Positions 5,470 to 6,644 of a stretch of DNA of 6,644 bases are shown piece by piece. A program made the translations under genes and the position numbers. How positions within the stretch are numbered: position 1 is the first letter of the stretch; every line of letters starts with the position of its first letter. The notes under the pieces are model-generated. The model had not been told where the DNA came from and did not search any database. It was given only the letters and a program-made list of their open reading frames with translations. This stretch comes from Thermoprotei archaeon (GTDB lineage Archaea > Thermoproteota > Thermoprotei > QMSL01 > B3-G16): assembly GCA_021158375.1 (NCBI GenBank), contig JAGGUS010000188.1:1-6644 (forward strand). The letters run 5' to 3'.

Positions 5470-6006
5470 TTAGAAGTATGGCTTCCCGAATACATCCTTA
5501 TGAACTATATCCTTAAGGGATCTCCTATAGGGTATGCTTGGTTCTTCAGCTGGCCTGCCTATTGGAATGAGAGCTACTGGTCTTAAACCATGAGGTATGC
5601 TAAGGATTCTTCTAACTTCCTCCTCATCGAAAGCTCCAACCCAGCAGGCTCCGTAACCAAGTGCATGTGCGGCTAACAACATGTTCTCTATGGCTGCAGC
5701 AGTATCCTGAATTGCATATAAATTCCTACCTCTTTCACCGTATCTCGAAGCGCTTCTCTCTAAATTCGCACAAACGACTACTATAACTGGTGCTGTTGTC
5801 ATCCACATCTGGCCTAGCGCCGCCTCTGCTAACCTTTCCTTAATTTTCTCATCTTTAACTACTATGAACTCCCAAGGTTGCAAATTACCAGCGCTAGGAG
5901 CCCATATGGCTGCTTCTAAAATCTTTTTAAGATCCTCCTCTGGGATCTCTACGTCTTTAAATCGCCTTATGCTTCGCCTAGTCTTTATAGCTTCAAATAT
6001 ACCCAT
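5470..6006 (-). CDS. Nitroreductase-family FMN oxidoreductase, probable independent internal start
   Basis: From ATG at 6006 the frame gives a standard 178-residue nitroreductase: MGIFEAIKTRRSIRRF, the usual N-terminus with FMN-phosphate-binding arginines. Then come APSAGNLQPWEFIVV (typical FMN loop), the helix AIQDTAAAIENMLLAAHALGYGACWVGAF and RPVALIPIGRP near the end. These enzymes are usually dimers that bind FMN and reduce nitro groups, quinones or flavins with NAD(P)H; the true substrate cannot be told. AGGAGA lies 6 bases before this ATG, so a free cytosolic enzyme is probably made whether or not the longer fused chain is. It is followed by mtnP on the same strand; no functional link is evident. 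Confidence 0.8.
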   Translation of the reverse strand: MGIFEAIKTRRSIRRFKDVEIPEEDLKKILEAAIWAPSAGNLQPWEFIVVKDEKIKERLAEAALGQMWMTTAPVIVVVCANLERSASRYGERGRNLYAIQDTAAAIENMLLAAHALGYGACWVGAFDEEEVRRILSIPHGLRPVALIPIGRPAEEPSIPYRRSLKDIVHKDVFGKPYF

Positions 6007-6644
6007 ATATGCTCTCCTTTCTTCTCTTAAGTAAAGATATATAATTAAGACTATTGCCATTATTGCTGAGAGCGAGAGAAGTAATGACCTTGTCGGTTTA
6101 ACTATCATACCCTCTGAGATCAACGATAGGGAGTCGCTAGTTATGAACGTCAAATTGTATGAATATAACATATTTACGAATTTCTTAATTTCCTTAATGT
6201 AATCTACAGTGGATATATTACCAACCACTAATGCGCCTTGAGAGAGAATGGGTGCTCCATCTATAGTTGCATATGGCAAGGGCATAGATCTTGAATAAGC
6301 CGTTAGGTCAACGGGAATCCACCCTTTTGATTTTATATATACCATACACCATGCATGCCATCCTATATTATACGTTTCACTTATCCATCTCCCTCCACAA
6401 GCGGCAGTTCTCATAACCTCGCCAGGGATATATAATGCTCCTACTTGGAGAAATGCTGGTATACCCACGATACGGCATAATGTACCTAAAAGTAGGGCTT
6501 GCTCATCACAATCTCCAGCATGATCCCTAAATACTTCGATTGGATATCTTGGAGGAATCCTCCCCCTATAGAATATGTGCGATTTCATCCATAATATCGC
6601 GTTCAAGACATAATCGTAATCGTTCTTAGCTGATGAATTAAGCT
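5470..6644 (-). CDS. Transglutaminase-like domain, membrane helix and nitroreductase in one reading frame, 5' end outside window
   Basis: The frame is open from the right edge to the stop at 5470 (390 residues visible). The first usable start, TTG at 6606, is not the true one: codons upstream (AKNDYDYVLNAILWMKSHIFYR) read as normal transglutaminase-like sequence. Numbered from that TTG, the transglutaminase-like part (about 1-135) shows a Cys-His-Asp triad: C33 in GDCDEQALLL, H84 in GWHAW, D100 in WIPVDLT. A membrane helix follows (173-193), then REERR, so by the positive-inside rule the first domain is outside and what follows is inside. From 201 the frame is a complete FMN nitroreductase. 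Such domains can act as peptidases or cross-linkers of surface proteins; the substrate is unknown. The fusion may be real, may come from a lost stop or a sequencing error, or may be two genes in one frame; see the internal start at 6006. Confidence 0.75.
   Translation of the reverse strand, partial: LNSSAKNDYDYVLNAILWMKSHIFYRGRIPPRYPIEVFRDHAGDCDEQALLLGTLCRIVGIPAFLQVGALYIPGEVMRTAACGGRWISETYNIGWHAWCMVYIKSKGWIPVDLTAYSRSMPLPYATIDGAPILSQGALVVGNISTVDYIKEIKKFVNMLYSYNLTFITSDSLSLISEGMIVKPTRSLLLSLSAIMAIVLIIYLYLREERRAYMGIFEAIKTRRSIRRFKDVEIPEEDLKKILEAAIWAPSAGNLQPWEFIVVKDEKIKERLAEAALGQMWMTTAPVIVVVCANLERSASRYGERGRNLYAIQDTAAAIENMLLAAHALGYGACWVGAFDEEEVRRILSIPHGLRPVALIPIGRPAEEPSIPYRRSLKDIVHKDVFGKPYF
6013..6018 (-). 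promoter_or_regulatory. Internal Shine-Dalgarno for the nitroreductase
   Basis: Minus-strand AGGAGA, 6 bases before ATG at 6006, lies inside codons for the REERRAY segment after the membrane helix. A good ribosome site exactly at the domain border favours separate translation of the nitroreductase. Confidence 0.6.

Noticed and set aside
6604..6606. TTG at 6606 as the true start of the transglutaminase-nitroreductase ORF
   Set aside because: The frame stays open to the window edge with domain-like sequence upstream, and an extracytoplasmic domain needs a signal sequence that is not yet seen.
1..6644. CRISPR arrays, insertion sequences, tRNA genes, riboswitches
   Set aside because: I saw no regularly spaced repeats, transposase ORFs, cloverleaf patterns or known aptamer cores on either strand.

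Overview
The window reads as chromosomal DNA of an AT-rich archaeon, most likely a thermophilic member of the Thermoproteota. The grounds are: leaderless or near-leaderless starts with TATA boxes about 25-30 bases upstream, heavy use of AGG/AGA and ATA codons, an AbrB/PIN-type VapBC pair, a candidate archaeal C/D box guide RNA, and an MTA phosphorylase with the CxC tail known from Sulfolobus. The organism assignment is inference; no rRNA or tRNA gene was seen.

Layout. Positions 1-609 hold a minus-strand vapBC toxin-antitoxin operon whose toxin runs off the left edge. Its promoter carries a nested palindrome. Positions 610-1094 are mostly non-coding but hold a hairpin, a candidate C/D box sRNA (719-777, minus) and a small very basic hypothetical ORF (774-980, minus) whose stop codon lies inside box C of the sRNA. 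Positions 1095-4619 form an energy-coupling-factor (ECF) uptake locus. Two minus-strand genes encode a membrane-anchored DUF4430 protein and a multi-spanning S-like component. Divergent from them are a fused double ATPase (EcfA-EcfA') and EcfT. Positions 4616-6644 hold two minus-strand genes: mtnP, overlapping the ecfT stop codon tail to tail, and upstream of it a long ORF joining an extracytoplasmic transglutaminase-like domain, one membrane helix and a nitroreductase. That ORF enters from beyond the right edge.

How the parts fit. The most coherent system is the ECF locus. Two large palindromes with the same core (ATAGGA-N6-TCCTAT, with TTTTAWATAGGA arms) sit at the promoters of the DUF4430 gene and of the divergent S/A pair. 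They tie all four genes to one probable regulator. Each arm contains a TATA-like sequence, so a bound protein would mask TBP sites in both directions. ECF importers normally work without an external binding protein; a co-regulated surface-anchored DUF4430 protein suggests one may exist here. DUF4430 is related to the cobalamin-binding C-terminal domain of transcobalamin, so a corrinoid is a reasonable but unproven substrate.
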